In this document: piece after piece, positions 40,926 through 48,907 of the stretch
Layout of the letters: every line of letters starts with the position of its first letter
How positions within the stretch are numbered: position 1 is the first letter of the stretch
DNA from: Paucisalibacillus algeriensis
GTDB taxonomy: Bacteria > Bacillota > Bacilli > Bacillales > Amphibacillaceae
Assembly (NCBI RefSeq): GCF_000577245.1
Contig: NZ_CBYO010000022.1
Location: 372,001 to 436,000, forward strand
Length of the DNA stretch: 64,000 nt
Direction: 5' to 3'
The notes under the pieces: model-generated
Told to the model about the DNA's origin: nothing
Seen by the model: only the letters and a program-made list of their open reading frames with translations
Database searches by the model: none
Translations under genes and position numbers: made by a program

Positions 40926-41891
40926 ATATTTCTCTTTCTGTTTTTCAACCCAGGTTTTCTTTTCGTCATCTTCAATAATTCCTAGGACTACGTCTGCTAT
41001 TTCTGGTTCGCGCAGTAACTTGTCAGTTAATTGGAATTTTATATCATCTGCGTCGGCTAGGCTTAACCCTTTTATGAGCTCAACTGTTACTTCAACATGA
41101 TAGGTTCTTCCCTCTTGTATTACACGTAATTTATAAATGTCTACAACCGATTCATCAGCTAGTAAGTCTGCAGCAATTTTATTTTCCACATCGACTGGTG
41201 CAGTTACCCCTATTAAACCAACCATATTATCATAACCGACCCGATAAGCAACAAATAACATTAAAATACCGATAAATATCGAAATAACACCATCTGCTTG
41301 GAGGATATCAAAATACTGTGATAACACAATTCCAATGATTGCTAATACAGCACTAGAGGTCGCAACTAAATCTTCATAGAAAACAAGTCGTGTTGCTGGT
41401 GAAGCTTTTTTTGCCCCTTTAAAAGCAGTTACAAATATGTTTCCAGTAGTTTCTAACTTTGCTTCATGTTTTATTTCCTTCATAGCTTTTACTAAAATAA
41501 ATCCATCCACCAAAAAAGCTGAAACTAATATTGCGATATTAAGCCAAAAGTTACTTGCTTCTTGTGGATGCTGAATAAGATGCCATCCCTCTTTAATTGT
41601 CTCATATGCCATTACCGTTACAACAATAACGGCAATCATACAGAAAATATTAATGACACGTCCAAACCCTGTAGGAAATCGTTTAGAGGGTTTCATTTCC
41701 GATAATACACTACCGAAAAAGACAAACCCCTGATTAATGGAGTCGGCAAATGAATGCATAGCAGAAGCAAACATGGTTCCACTTCCACTCACACCAGCAG
41801 CTATAATTTTAATAATAGCCAGAAAAAGATTTCCAATTGCAGCTACACCTGATGAAGTATTACCTTTTTTAACAAGATTCATAAATCCCAT
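40923..41891 (-). CDS. Cation diffusion facilitator (CDF) family transporter
   Basis: 322 residues from the ATG at 41891, with AGGGGGA 7 bases upstream (the in-frame ATG at 41897 touches the Shine-Dalgarno). Six membrane helices are followed by a cytosolic ferredoxin-like C-terminal domain (about 225-322). Metal-site residues are HSFADS in TM2 and EDLVATSSA in TM5 (Glu-Asp instead of the more common His-Asp), which suggests specificity other than zinc, perhaps manganese or iron. Exports divalent cation in exchange for protons. No metal-responsive regulator is adjacent. Confidence 0.85.
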   Translation of the reverse strand: MGFMNLVKKGNTSSGVAAIGNLFLAIIKIIAAGVSGSGTMFASAMHSFADSINQGFVFFGSVLSEMKPSKRFPTGFGRVINIFCMIAVIVVTVMAYETIKEGWHLIQHPQEASNFWLNIAILVSAFLVDGFILVKAMKEIKHEAKLETTGNIFVTAFKGAKKASPATRLVFYEDLVATSSAVLAIIGIVLSQYFDILQADGVISIFIGILMLFVAYRVGYDNMVGLIGVTAPVDVENKIAADLLADESVVDIYKLRVIQEGRTYHVEVTVELIKGLSLADADDIKFQLTDKLLREPEIADVVLGIIEDDEKKTWVEKQKEKY

Positions 41892-42059
41892 AAACATTCC
41901 CCCTAAGGTTAATTTTTTCCATTAGGTTTCCCCTTATTCTTCCCTCAACTGTTATTAACATGTACTTGAAAAATCAAACGCTTTTGCTAATTTATGACTC
42001 GAATCAAATCGCCAGATAGAGCACAACGTAATAACAAAACCACAAAGGGAGGGATCAAC

Positions 42060-43334
42060 CTGGCAAAAAGAAATTTTTTCATAATTATTATGTTCCTACT
42101 TGTAGGATGTACAACAAATCAAGAAGCAACACCAGAAAGAACTACCCCAAATGATCATCAATCACTGTCCAACTCTCGAGTTGACAATCATATCGATAAA
42201 AACAACACATTAGGAATTAGCCAAAAAGGTACAACTGAAAATTTAGATAACCGTGTAAGAAAAATTTCTTCTACTGAAGGATCTAGTAAGGAAGAACAAT
42301 CATCAGAAAACACCGTCGAAAAACCCAAACAAAAAGCCACCGAAAAACCTAAAAAAGTAGATGTGAGAGGAATATACCTTAATCGAACCTCCATTAGAGA
42401 AGAAAATGTTCAACAATATATTGACCTTATTAAAAGCACAAACCTTAACGCTGTAGTTATCGACGTAAAGGATGACTACGGAAAGCTCACGTACGACTCC
42501 AATATTGAATTAGCAAACAAAATTGGTTCAGATTCAGGTCCAGCAACGAAAGACTTGAAAAAGTTAATTCAACGCTTTAAAGACGCTGGTATTTACACCA
42601 TAGCACGTGTCGTTGTTTTCAAGGATCCTTTTTTAGCTAAGAATATGAGCGATTACGCAATGAAACGTAAAGACGGAACAGTCTGGCAAGATGCAGCTGG
42701 TACGAAATGGGTAGACCCATACAAAGAAGAAGTATGGAACTACGTCACCTCCATTGCACAGGAAGCCAGTGATAGTGGATTCGATGAAATTCAATACGAC
42801 TATATTCGATTCCCAGAAAAAGGAAAACAAGTTGATCAAGAAGTAACGTATGATAATCCAAACAATCTCACGAAGTCTGAAAACATCTTAGCTTTCCTAA
42901 AACATTCAGAAAATCAACTACGTAACTATCCGGTATATGTTTCAGCAGATGTATTTGGTTTAGTAACGACTGCTTCTGACGACATGGGCATCGGTCAAGT
43001 TTGGGAAAACATCTCCACACATGTTGACTACATCTCACCGATGACCTACCCATCACACTATGCACCAGGATCATACGGTGTCCCGAATCCAGACCGTGCT
43101 CCATATGAAATCATGCTGCAAGCCATGATCGACGCGAAAGAACGAAACAAGAATCTTGAAGAAAAGGGCAAAGATGTTGCCGTCATTCGCCCGTGGGTTC
43201 AAGACTTTGACTATTTAAGCATATACACCGTAACCGACGTTAAAAAACAAATTCAAGCACTCCAAGACCAGAACATTACGCAATATTTAATATGGAATGC
43301 AGGAAATGACTATACCGTGGATGCTTATAAATGA
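42060..43334 (+). CDS. Lipoprotein with DUF4015 (GH10/GSW13-like glycoside hydrolase) domain, CTG start
   Basis: About 424 residues. The C-terminal 330 residues are the DUF4015 TIM-barrel: VRGIYLNRTSIREENVQ, VVIDVKDDYGKLTY, ARVVVFKDP, FDEIQYDYIRFPEKG and SPMTYPSHYAPGSYG, with Asp/Glu residues at barrel-strand ends. The frame is open back to ATG 41994, but that has no Shine-Dalgarno. A CTG at 42060 follows AAAGGGAGGG by about 7 bases and starts exactly the lipoprotein signal AKRNFFIIIMFLLVGC (lipobox LVGC). A Ser/Lys/Glu-rich linker (about 25-90) follows. Cell-surface; probably acts on a polysaccharide. Confidence 0.82.
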   Translation: MAKRNFFIIIMFLLVGCTTNQEATPERTTPNDHQSLSNSRVDNHIDKNNTLGISQKGTTENLDNRVRKISSTEGSSKEEQSSENTVEKPKQKATEKPKKVDVRGIYLNRTSIREENVQQYIDLIKSTNLNAVVIDVKDDYGKLTYDSNIELANKIGSDSGPATKDLKKLIQRFKDAGIYTIARVVVFKDPFLAKNMSDYAMKRKDGTVWQDAAGTKWVDPYKEEVWNYVTSIAQEASDSGFDEIQYDYIRFPEKGKQVDQEVTYDNPNNLTKSENILAFLKHSENQLRNYPVYVSADVFGLVTTASDDMGIGQVWENISTHVDYISPMTYPSHYAPGSYGVPNPDRAPYEIMLQAMIDAKERNKNLEEKGKDVAVIRPWVQDFDYLSIYTVTDVKKQIQALQDQNITQYLIWNAGNDYTVDAYK

Positions 43335-43341
43335 TTTAAAT

Positions 43342-43361
43342 ACCGCTGAGAGATCAGCGGT
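43342..43361 (+). terminator. Hairpin after the DUF4015 gene
   Basis: ACCGCTGA/TCAGCGGT with a 4-base loop, 7 bases after the stop. No clear T-run follows, so termination strength is uncertain. Confidence 0.5.
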
Positions 43362-43410
43362 GTACATAGGTGATTATTGAAAATTGTTATCATAATGTTT
43401 ATGTAGTACT

Positions 43411-43665
43411 TTTCCTTTTAAAAAATCATGAGTATTGTTGTCATCATCTTTTTTCTGTAATTTTGCTTTAAGAACACGAAGAGATATCGTATCATTCTTT
43501 TTCTATTTTCTCTTAAAAAAACATGATGAGACCTCTTATCATAAACTCTTTCCTGTATGTTCCCTTCAAAAACATGGAGACCTCGTCTCAGCATCTTTTT
43601 TCTGTGTTTTCTCTTCTAAAACACGAAGAGCATCTTTCATCATTTTCCTATATTTCACCTTTATA
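43411..43665. repeat. Degenerate tandem repeat of about 50 bp, five units
   Basis: Five units of 46-51 bases, each reading roughly AAAACACGAAGAGACCTCGTATCATC-T-rich-TATTTTCTCTT, begin near 43419, 43467, 43513, 43564 and 43615. They are diverged from each other by many substitutions and small indels. The tract is a pyrimidine-rich strand and shows no gene. Confidence 0.65.
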
Positions 43666-43707
43666 ACCTAATCACAGTTTATTTAAATTACTTTATGCTT
43701 AAAAACC

Positions 43708-44604
43708 TTAAAAAACCTGTTCAACTTCCCTCCCTTTCCTCTTAAGCGTAATTTCACTAATCAATGTAGAACCCAATATCAAAATTCCGCCTATCATCTG
43801 CACAGTAGTCATATTTTCATTCAAGAATATTGCGGCAAATACGACCGCGGAAATAGGGTCAATATAACTTAATACAGCAATTGTTTGACCCTTTAACTTT
43901 TTCATGGAAGAAAAATATAAAAGGTAGGCTATGCCTGTATGTACAATTCCAAAAACTGCTAACAATAGGATTGACTGCATATCTAATCCTGCATAATTCA
44001 TTTCCAGGGTCAGAAAAACATATGGGAACATAACAATTGTTGCAATGCCCAACTGCATTATTGTTGTCTCAAAATCTGATAAATTTCGAATAAATTTATT
44101 GATTAAAATAACACTTGCATAAAGTCCCGCAGCCAATAATCCATATCCAATCCCGACTGGATGATTGTATACACCACTTAAATTAACAGTACCTGGTTGA
44201 ATCACTAAATACAAACCAATAAATGCAAATAAGATACTAATCGCTTTTTTCATTGTCCATCTTTCTTTTAGCAAAAATGGTGCTAATACCAAGACAAATA
44301 TAGGAGCAAAATAGTAACTAAGTGTTGCATTAGGAATTGTTGTGTAACGATAGGCCTCGAATAAAAAGATCCAGTTAAATCCCATCGCCGTGCCGGAAAG
44401 TATGAGTAGTGCTATATTTCGTTTTGACATTAACTTTATATTAACTTTTTGCTTAATAAAAAAGCTTGCAGCTATTAAAAACACACTACCAATTGCCCCA
44501 CGAAAAAGAGCAATCTCACTTGAGGATAAATCAATATTTTTCACAAATAAACCAAGACTTCCAAAAATAAGCATAACTAAAATAAATGTTGCCTTTGCCC
44601 CCAT
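43708..44604 (-). CDS. EamA/DMT-family permease
   Basis: 298 residues with ten predicted membrane helices in two five-helix EamA halves (about 5-140 and 150-290). GSLGLFVKNIDLSSSEIALFRGAIGSVFL at the N-terminus and GIGYGLLAAGLYASVILINKFIRNL at the start of the second half are typical of drug/metabolite transporters such as RhaT-like exporters. Substrate unknown. GGGGGAAG precedes the ATG. Confidence 0.83.
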   Translation of the reverse strand: MGAKATFILVMLIFGSLGLFVKNIDLSSSEIALFRGAIGSVFLIAASFFIKQKVNIKLMSKRNIALLILSGTAMGFNWIFLFEAYRYTTIPNATLSYYFAPIFVLVLAPFLLKERWTMKKAISILFAFIGLYLVIQPGTVNLSGVYNHPVGIGYGLLAAGLYASVILINKFIRNLSDFETTIMQLGIATIVMFPYVFLTLEMNYAGLDMQSILLLAVFGIVHTGIAYLLYFSSMKKLKGQTIAVLSYIDPISAVVFAAIFLNENMTTVQMIGGILILGSTLISEITLKRKGREVEQVF

Positions 44605-44684
44605 GAATACTTCCCCCTGCTTTTTTACAACCTCATATTAATGAATAATATAGCACAAAATAACGAATGGAAAGGAGAATATAC

Positions 44685-44879
44685 ATGCAAAATAATCGTA
44701 AATTTACGAAAGCTGGTACTGATATTGAAGAAACGAAGCGCAAGAATGCTGAATCAGGACTTTCCTATAACGAAGTAAAAGCTTTGTTAGCTCAAACTGG
44801 TGGACATGGTACCGCAAAATATAGTGACACAGATCCAAATGAAATAAAAAGACAAATTCAACAGGATTTATCAGAGTAA
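44685..44879 (+). CDS. Gamma-type SASP-like spore protein
   Basis: 64 residues from ATG 44685 (AAAGGAG in front); the frame is open to 44667. It contains two imperfect segments, TDIEETKRKNAESG and TDPNEIKRQIQQD, resembling the TN(V/I)-E-E-V-K-x-Q-N repeats of gamma-type SASP, with SYNEVKALLAQTGG between them. Basic and hydrophilic, as for a core spore protein. A CATATTA at 44632 could be a sigma-G -10, but no good -35 is in place. Followed 16 bases later by the DUF3892 gene. Confidence 0.62.
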   Translation: MQNNRKFTKAGTDIEETKRKNAESGLSYNEVKALLAQTGGHGTAKYSDTDPNEIKRQIQQDLSE

Positions 44880-44895
44880 TGAAGGAGGTACCATA

Positions 44896-45201
44896 ATGCC
44901 CGATAAAGATTTTGAACAAATTTATAATGAATACAAAAATCAAGGAGAACAGCAAGCTACCCCAAACCAAGAGGACACATCTAAAGACCAAATTGTGGCC
45001 GTCCGAAAAAATGACGATGGGGATATCATTGCGTTTAAAACTGATTCAGGTAAAGAGCTGGATTATATTACTGCACTGGATGAGGCAAAGGCTGGAAACC
45101 TTGCCAATATAGATGTTTTCCATAAGTATGGACGGGACATCATACGCAGCGAACCAGATGGAATTAAGGAAAATAACTTAGATAATTTACCAGAATTCTA
45201 A
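44896..45201 (+). CDS. DUF3892-domain protein
   Basis: 101 residues, cytosolic and acidic. The domain proper is IVAVRKNDDGDIIAFKTDSGKELDYITALDEAKAGNLANIDVF (about 34-76), matching DUF3892; it is preceded by a Gln/Glu-rich tail. Function unknown. GAAGGAGGT precedes the ATG with ideal spacing. It is probably co-transcribed with the SASP-like gene 16 bases upstream. Confidence 0.75.
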   Translation: MPDKDFEQIYNEYKNQGEQQATPNQEDTSKDQIVAVRKNDDGDIIAFKTDSGKELDYITALDEAKAGNLANIDVFHKYGRDIIRSEPDGIKENNLDNLPEF

Positions 45202-45207
45202 TTTTAA

Positions 45208-45237
45208 TAAGCAGTCTCTTATTTATGAGGCTGCTTA
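45208..45237 (+). terminator. Hairpin after the DUF3892 gene
   Basis: TAAGCAG-n-CTC / GAG-n-CTGCTTA. No T-run, so a weak terminator or mRNA-end structure. Confidence 0.45.
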
Positions 45238-45325
45238 CATCCCAATACAACCCTAATCGATTGTAAATTTACTTACCATATAGTGTTCCCAGACGTTCTA
45301 GTTTCCTATATTTCTTTTACCTTAC

Positions 45326-45391
45326 TTATTCTCTTATTAGGAAAACAATGACATCCTGTACAAAGGTCCGTTTTAAACTAAGTTGCCCCAT
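45326..45391 (-). CDS. Possible 21-residue peptide
   Basis: Strong AAAGGAGG is followed 11 bases later by an ATG opening MGQLSLKRTFVQDVIVFLIRE and a stop. The spacing is a little long and the peptide is unknown to me, so it may be a spurious leader ORF. Confidence 0.25.
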   Translation of the reverse strand: MGQLSLKRTFVQDVIVFLIRE

Positions 45392-45445
45392 TCGTACTAA
45401 TACCTCCTTTATTGTGCTAGATCTCCCGTTAGCTATCTAGGGAAT

Positions 45446-45589
45446 CTACTTATTATTGTTTTGCATTAACTCTTCTCGTAACTTTTTAATTTCCTTGGTC
45501 TGTTCAAGAAGGTTATTATTGACCTTCCTTATTGCGTCATATAGTGCGAAGACCCCCGCAAAAATCAGAACTAAAAATAGTGATTCCAT
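45446..45589 (-). CDS. Small membrane protein with coiled-coil tail
   Basis: 47 residues from ATG 45589, with GAGGGG in front; the frame is open to 45661. MESLFLVLIFAGVFALYDAI is one membrane helix, and RKVNNNLLEQTKEIKKLREELMQ a short coiled coil. This shape matches small Bacillus stress- or sporulation-related membrane proteins, but I cannot name it. Confidence 0.6.
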   Translation of the reverse strand: MESLFLVLIFAGVFALYDAIRKVNNNLLEQTKEIKKLREELMQNNNK

Positions 45590-45652
45590 GCTTTCCCCTC
45601 TTTCAACTTTAATTAACACACTCTTTAGATGAAAACCTTGATACAACAAAAA

Positions 45653-45690
45653 AAATCGCACAGTGCATTTGATTGCGTTTCTGTGCGATT
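45653..45690 (-). terminator. Terminator of the YkvA-like gene
   Basis: AATCGCACAG/CTGTGCGATT stem; the minus strand continues into a T-run of eight. Confidence 0.8.
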
Positions 45691-45742
45691 CTGTAGGAGT
45701 TTTATGGTGTGTGCACCTCTCAACGGTACCGTTAAAATAAAG

Positions 45743-46204
45743 CTATCTCTCTAACTTTGCATCTATTTCCGATGTATCGACTTCTTGTCCAAACCACTTT
45801 TCTAGTTTTTCTCGTGCTCTTGCTTTTTCATGGTCATCAACATGAACAGCTACTTGTATTAATGCTGCAGTCAATATTCCTAAATCATCTATAAACCCAG
45901 CTCCAAAGGCAACGTCCGGAATTAGATCAATAGGCAAGATAAAGTACCCAAGAGCTCCTAAAATAGTAGCCTTAACCTTCACCGGGATCTCCGGTTTCTG
46001 CAACGTATAATATAAGATTAGTACTGCATAAATCGCTGATGAACCTGCCTTCTTCGCAAACTTACGAATCTTTTTCCATAGTTTATCATCAGAATAATGC
46101 TTGCCATGTATATGAATTTCTTGCTCATCCATAACTTCCACTTCTTGTTTAATCTCTTCTCTTTGAGCATTATCTATTTTTTCCCTTTTGAACTTTTCAA
46201 ACAT
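45743..46204 (-). CDS. YkvA-like DUF1232 membrane protein
   Basis: 153 residues. The core (about 60-125) is DUF1232: KATILGALGYFILPIDLIPDVAFGAGFIDDLGIL, with the P-D-x-I-P-D motif in or near membrane segments. The flanks are charged, with a His-rich bit (EIHIHGKHYSDD). Members are membrane-associated and functionally uncharacterised. Ribosome-binding site is modest (GAGGTGA-like). Followed by a strong terminator. Confidence 0.75.
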   Translation of the reverse strand: MFEKFKREKIDNAQREEIKQEVEVMDEQEIHIHGKHYSDDKLWKKIRKFAKKAGSSAIYAVLILYYTLQKPEIPVKVKATILGALGYFILPIDLIPDVAFGAGFIDDLGILTAALIQVAVHVDDHEKARAREKLEKWFGQEVDTSEIDAKLER

Positions 46205-46325
46205 TATATCACCTCGGATAAGTTCGAATCTTTACTGGTTTTCTTAATTTCATCATAATCTTTTCTGTTTCATGAGTAAAGCCATGTTTGTCAAATTTTG
46301 CTTCGACAGGATTGGCTTAATAACC

Positions 46326-46353
46326 TTGTTTTTTAGACACTTTCAACTATACT
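46326..46353 (+). promoter_or_regulatory. Putative sigma-A promoter with upstream Spo0A-like boxes
   Basis: TTGTTT (46326-46331), 16-base spacer, TATACT (46348-46353). TTTGTCAAA at 46287-46295 and TTCGACA at 46302-46308 (TGTCGAA on the other strand) are 0A-box-like and lie upstream. Confidence 0.45.
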
Positions 46354-46375
46354 ATAGTCAAGGAGGTGAGATAAT

Positions 46376-46615
46376 TTGGAACAGGAAACAATGTTTAAGG
46401 AAATTATGAATGCTTTTAAATTGCATTCAGAACACATTGGTCAAAAGTTCGACAAGCGCTTTGACGAAATGGACAAACCCTTTGACAAGCTTGAAACTAA
46501 AATTGATGGAATTCGCTTGGACTTAACAGAACCACAAAAGACGATAAACTTTTTGCTACGCAAAGTAACTGATCACGATGAAAAACTTCTTGAGCTATCC
46601 CAGCAGCAAAAATAA
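46376..46615 (+). CDS. Small coiled-coil protein of unknown function
   Basis: 79 residues starting at TTG with the ideal Shine-Dalgarno AAGGAGGTGA 6 bases upstream. HIGQKFDKRFDEMDKPFDKLETKIDGIRLDL forms heptad-like FD-K repeats, followed by LLRKVTDHDEKLLELSQQ: an all-helical coiled coil. Similar to short Bacillus proteins of unknown function with 'KFDKRFDEM' repeats. No partner gene is adjacent. Confidence 0.7.
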   Translation: MEQETMFKEIMNAFKLHSEHIGQKFDKRFDEMDKPFDKLETKIDGIRLDLTEPQKTINFLLRKVTDHDEKLLELSQQQK

Positions 46616-46647
46616 ATTCCCCGTGCTGCAAATACCAGTAATTAAAT

Positions 46648-46686
46648 AAAATACCTTCACCCAAATTACTGGAGTGAAGGTATTTT
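46648..46686. terminator. Bidirectional terminator
   Basis: AAAATACCTTCAC/GTGAAGGTATTTT with T-rich flanks on both strands. Shared by the coiled-coil gene and the quinone-oxidoreductase gene. Confidence 0.85.
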
Positions 46687-46713
46687 AATTTTATCTTAGT
46701 TATTATTTTCAAT

Positions 46714-47688
46714 TTATCCATCTACATTAATCAATATCTTACCCGTATGCTCCCTATTCTCTATTACCCGATGAGCCTCAGCAACCTTATTCAACGGATA
46801 CTCCGCATCAATAACCATGTTCAAACTGCCATTAGCTAATAACGGAATGACTTTATCTGCCGCTTCTTTTAACAAATATGGCCTTTTCTTACGTGTATTC
46901 CCAAGACTAAAACCTAATACAGACCGACAACTCGCATGAAGTTCCTTCGTTTTAAAGTTTCCAACTTCTCCACTTGAATTCCCAAAATGGACTAATCTCC
47001 CGTATTCAGCCAAGCACCCCATACTTCCCTCTGAAACCTTACCTGACATGGAATCTAAGACCACATCAACCCCAACTCCATTTGTTAAATCTAATGTATT
47101 ATTCAGAAAGTCATGATATGTAAACACATAATCTGCTCCAGCATCGAGAGCAACATCAATTTTTTTGCTACTTCCAACTGTTCCTATTACCATTCCTGCT
47201 CCTAGAAGTTTTGCCATCTGGATTGCCGTTGTTCCAACGCCACCTGCCGCAGAATGAACAAGGACTGTTTCTCCTTTTATAAGCCTGCCAATATCTTTCA
47301 GAAGCATATAAGACAAAAACGAAACAATCGGACTTGCTGCAGCAACCTCATCAGAGATTGTATCTGGAATTGGAAACGTTAACTGCTCTGTAGCAACTGC
47401 ATATTCTGCATAGGAACCATTTTTAGGAAAAGCAATTACCCTTTGCCCTATTTCTAGATTATCCACTCCTTCTCCTACTTTTTCAATCGTCCCTACCAAA
47501 TCTAAACCTAAAATTAATGGAAAATTTCCATTTCCCTTATTACCGATTCTACTTTTGATATCTGCATAATTTACACTCGTTTTCGAAACTCTAATAAGTA
47601 CTTCTCGACTCGATAGTGTTGGCTCAGCAACTTCTTTATACTTTAATACTTCAGGTCCACCAAATTTCTCTATAATGACAGCTTTCAT
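46714..47688 (-). CDS. Zinc-independent NADPH:quinone oxidoreductase (MDR family)
   Basis: 324 residues. MKAVIIEKFGGPEVL opens the GroES-like domain, and VLVHSAAGGVGTTAIQMAKLLGA is the NADPH-binding motif (G-G-V-G). The catalytic Zn ligands of alcohol dehydrogenases are absent, as in QOR/crystallin-type enzymes. Reduces quinones or conjugated carbonyls with NADPH in the cytosol. Monocistronic; its neighbours are unrelated. Confidence 0.85.
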   Translation of the reverse strand: MKAVIIEKFGGPEVLKYKEVAEPTLSSREVLIRVSKTSVNYADIKSRIGNKGNGNFPLILGLDLVGTIEKVGEGVDNLEIGQRVIAFPKNGSYAEYAVATEQLTFPIPDTISDEVAAASPIVSFLSYMLLKDIGRLIKGETVLVHSAAGGVGTTAIQMAKLLGAGMVIGTVGSSKKIDVALDAGADYVFTYHDFLNNTLDLTNGVGVDVVLDSMSGKVSEGSMGCLAEYGRLVHFGNSSGEVGNFKTKELHASCRSVLGFSLGNTRKKRPYLLKEAADKVIPLLANGSLNMVIDAEYPLNKVAEAHRVIENREHTGKILINVDG

Positions 47689-47775
47689 AACACTTCGCCC
47701 TCTCTAAATGTGTACTTGGCTTGGAATCTTATTATATCAAATATGTAAAAAACAAGGACTAGTATAATAAAGAAA

Positions 47776-47799
47776 ATGAGCGCGAAACCCCGCGCTCAT
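47776..47799 (-). terminator. Terminator of the lnr-like operon
   Basis: ATGAGCGCG/CGCGCTCAT stem, 11 bases after the last permease stop; the minus strand continues TTTCTTTATT. Confidence 0.75.
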
Positions 47800-47809
47800 C
47801 AATATATCC

Positions 47810-48907
47810 TTATTTCCTTCGCTCCACCATATTAATCCCAATTCCCATCGCCAATACCCCAATCAACAACATTAATGCAATCGGTAGTAAGATATCGTTC
47901 CAACCTGCATTATATAGAGCAACATCCATCATCGCTTCCACCCCATGGGAAAGTGGAAAGATATCTGCGATGAATTGAAGGACAGGATTCGTTATCGTTC
48001 CTGGTTGCATATAGACACCGCTTATGACTGGAATTATCGGAATTAGAGAAGGGTAAACCATATAAAACTGTTCCGGTGTTTTCACGAATCCGGTAATAAG
48101 CATAGCTACACTAATCATACTAAGGGTGAATGCTGCAGCAATGGTTACAATCATCGCGAAATTTCCTAATTCATATCCCAATATATACTTAAAAATGAGA
48201 AATACAATCATCATTTGAAAAAATGCCACACAAAAACTATAAAACAAATGACCAATATACATATTCGTCTTACTAACAGGAGATAGAATTAACCGATTCC
48301 ATATGCCACTTACTTTATCTGCTGTAATTCCATTTACTTTGAAACCAATGGTAAACATTGCAACAAATAGAGTAAAGCCAAATAAGAGCTGCATCCCCAT
48401 ATCATAATTCGCTATATCTCCACCATCTATTGACTCTGTTTGTACCTTTAACGGTGGAGATTCCAAGTATTCTGCAACTTCTTTTCTCAAATCTAAAGTA
48501 CTATTAGTTCCAGCCGCTGCCACAAGCTTTGCTTCCTCTGTAAAAACTTGTTGAACATGTTGTTCGACAATAAAGACACCTGGCATTTCAGTAGCAGTAA
48601 TTAAGCGATAATCATTCTCCATTAGTTGAAGTGCAACATCACTTTCCCCTTCTAGGACCTCTGCATGTGCTTCTTCCTTATCCATCAATACATATTCAAT
48701 CGAATCATGGTTATCTAACAATTCTATCCATTTCTGCTCGATTTCTTCTGCATTTGGTTCCGTACTGTATACAGAGACTGTAGATTGCTCAATTCGATCA
48801 ATATCACCGAATATAATAGTTGCTAAAATGCTCAATCCAATAAATAAAAGAATAAGATATGGTCTCCGTTTATCCTTCATCCATTGTGCCAAAAACACTG
48901 GGTACAT
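47810..48907 (-). CDS. lnrN: ABC-2 permease, LnrN-like
   Basis: 365 residues: one N-terminal helix (about 18-36), a large extracellular loop (about 40-175) and five C-terminal helices (about 180-355), the ABC2_membrane_3 layout. Its ATG shares one base with the preceding permease's stop region, so coupling is clear. In B. subtilis the equivalent protein forms a transporter with LnrL and LnrM that confers linearmycin (polyene) resistance. The name is by position and domain order; sequence identity was not measured. Confidence 0.75.
   Translation of the reverse strand: MYPVFLAQWMKDKRRPYLILLFIGLSILATIIFGDIDRIEQSTVSVYSTEPNAEEIEQKWIELLDNHDSIEYVLMDKEEAHAEVLEGESDVALQLMENDYRLITATEMPGVFIVEQHVQQVFTEEAKLVAAAGTNSTLDLRKEVAEYLESPPLKVQTESIDGGDIANYDMGMQLLFGFTLFVAMFTIGFKVNGITADKVSGIWNRLILSPVSKTNMYIGHLFYSFCVAFFQMMIVFLIFKYILGYELGNFAMIVTIAAAFTLSMISVAMLITGFVKTPEQFYMVYPSLIPIIPVISGVYMQPGTITNPVLQFIADIFPLSHGVEAMMDVALYNAGWNDILLPIALMLLIGVLAMGIGINMVERRK

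Noticed and set aside
43435-43671. 78-codon ORF across the degenerate repeat
   Set aside because: Phe/Lys-rich translation of a pyrimidine-rich repeat, no Shine-Dalgarno.
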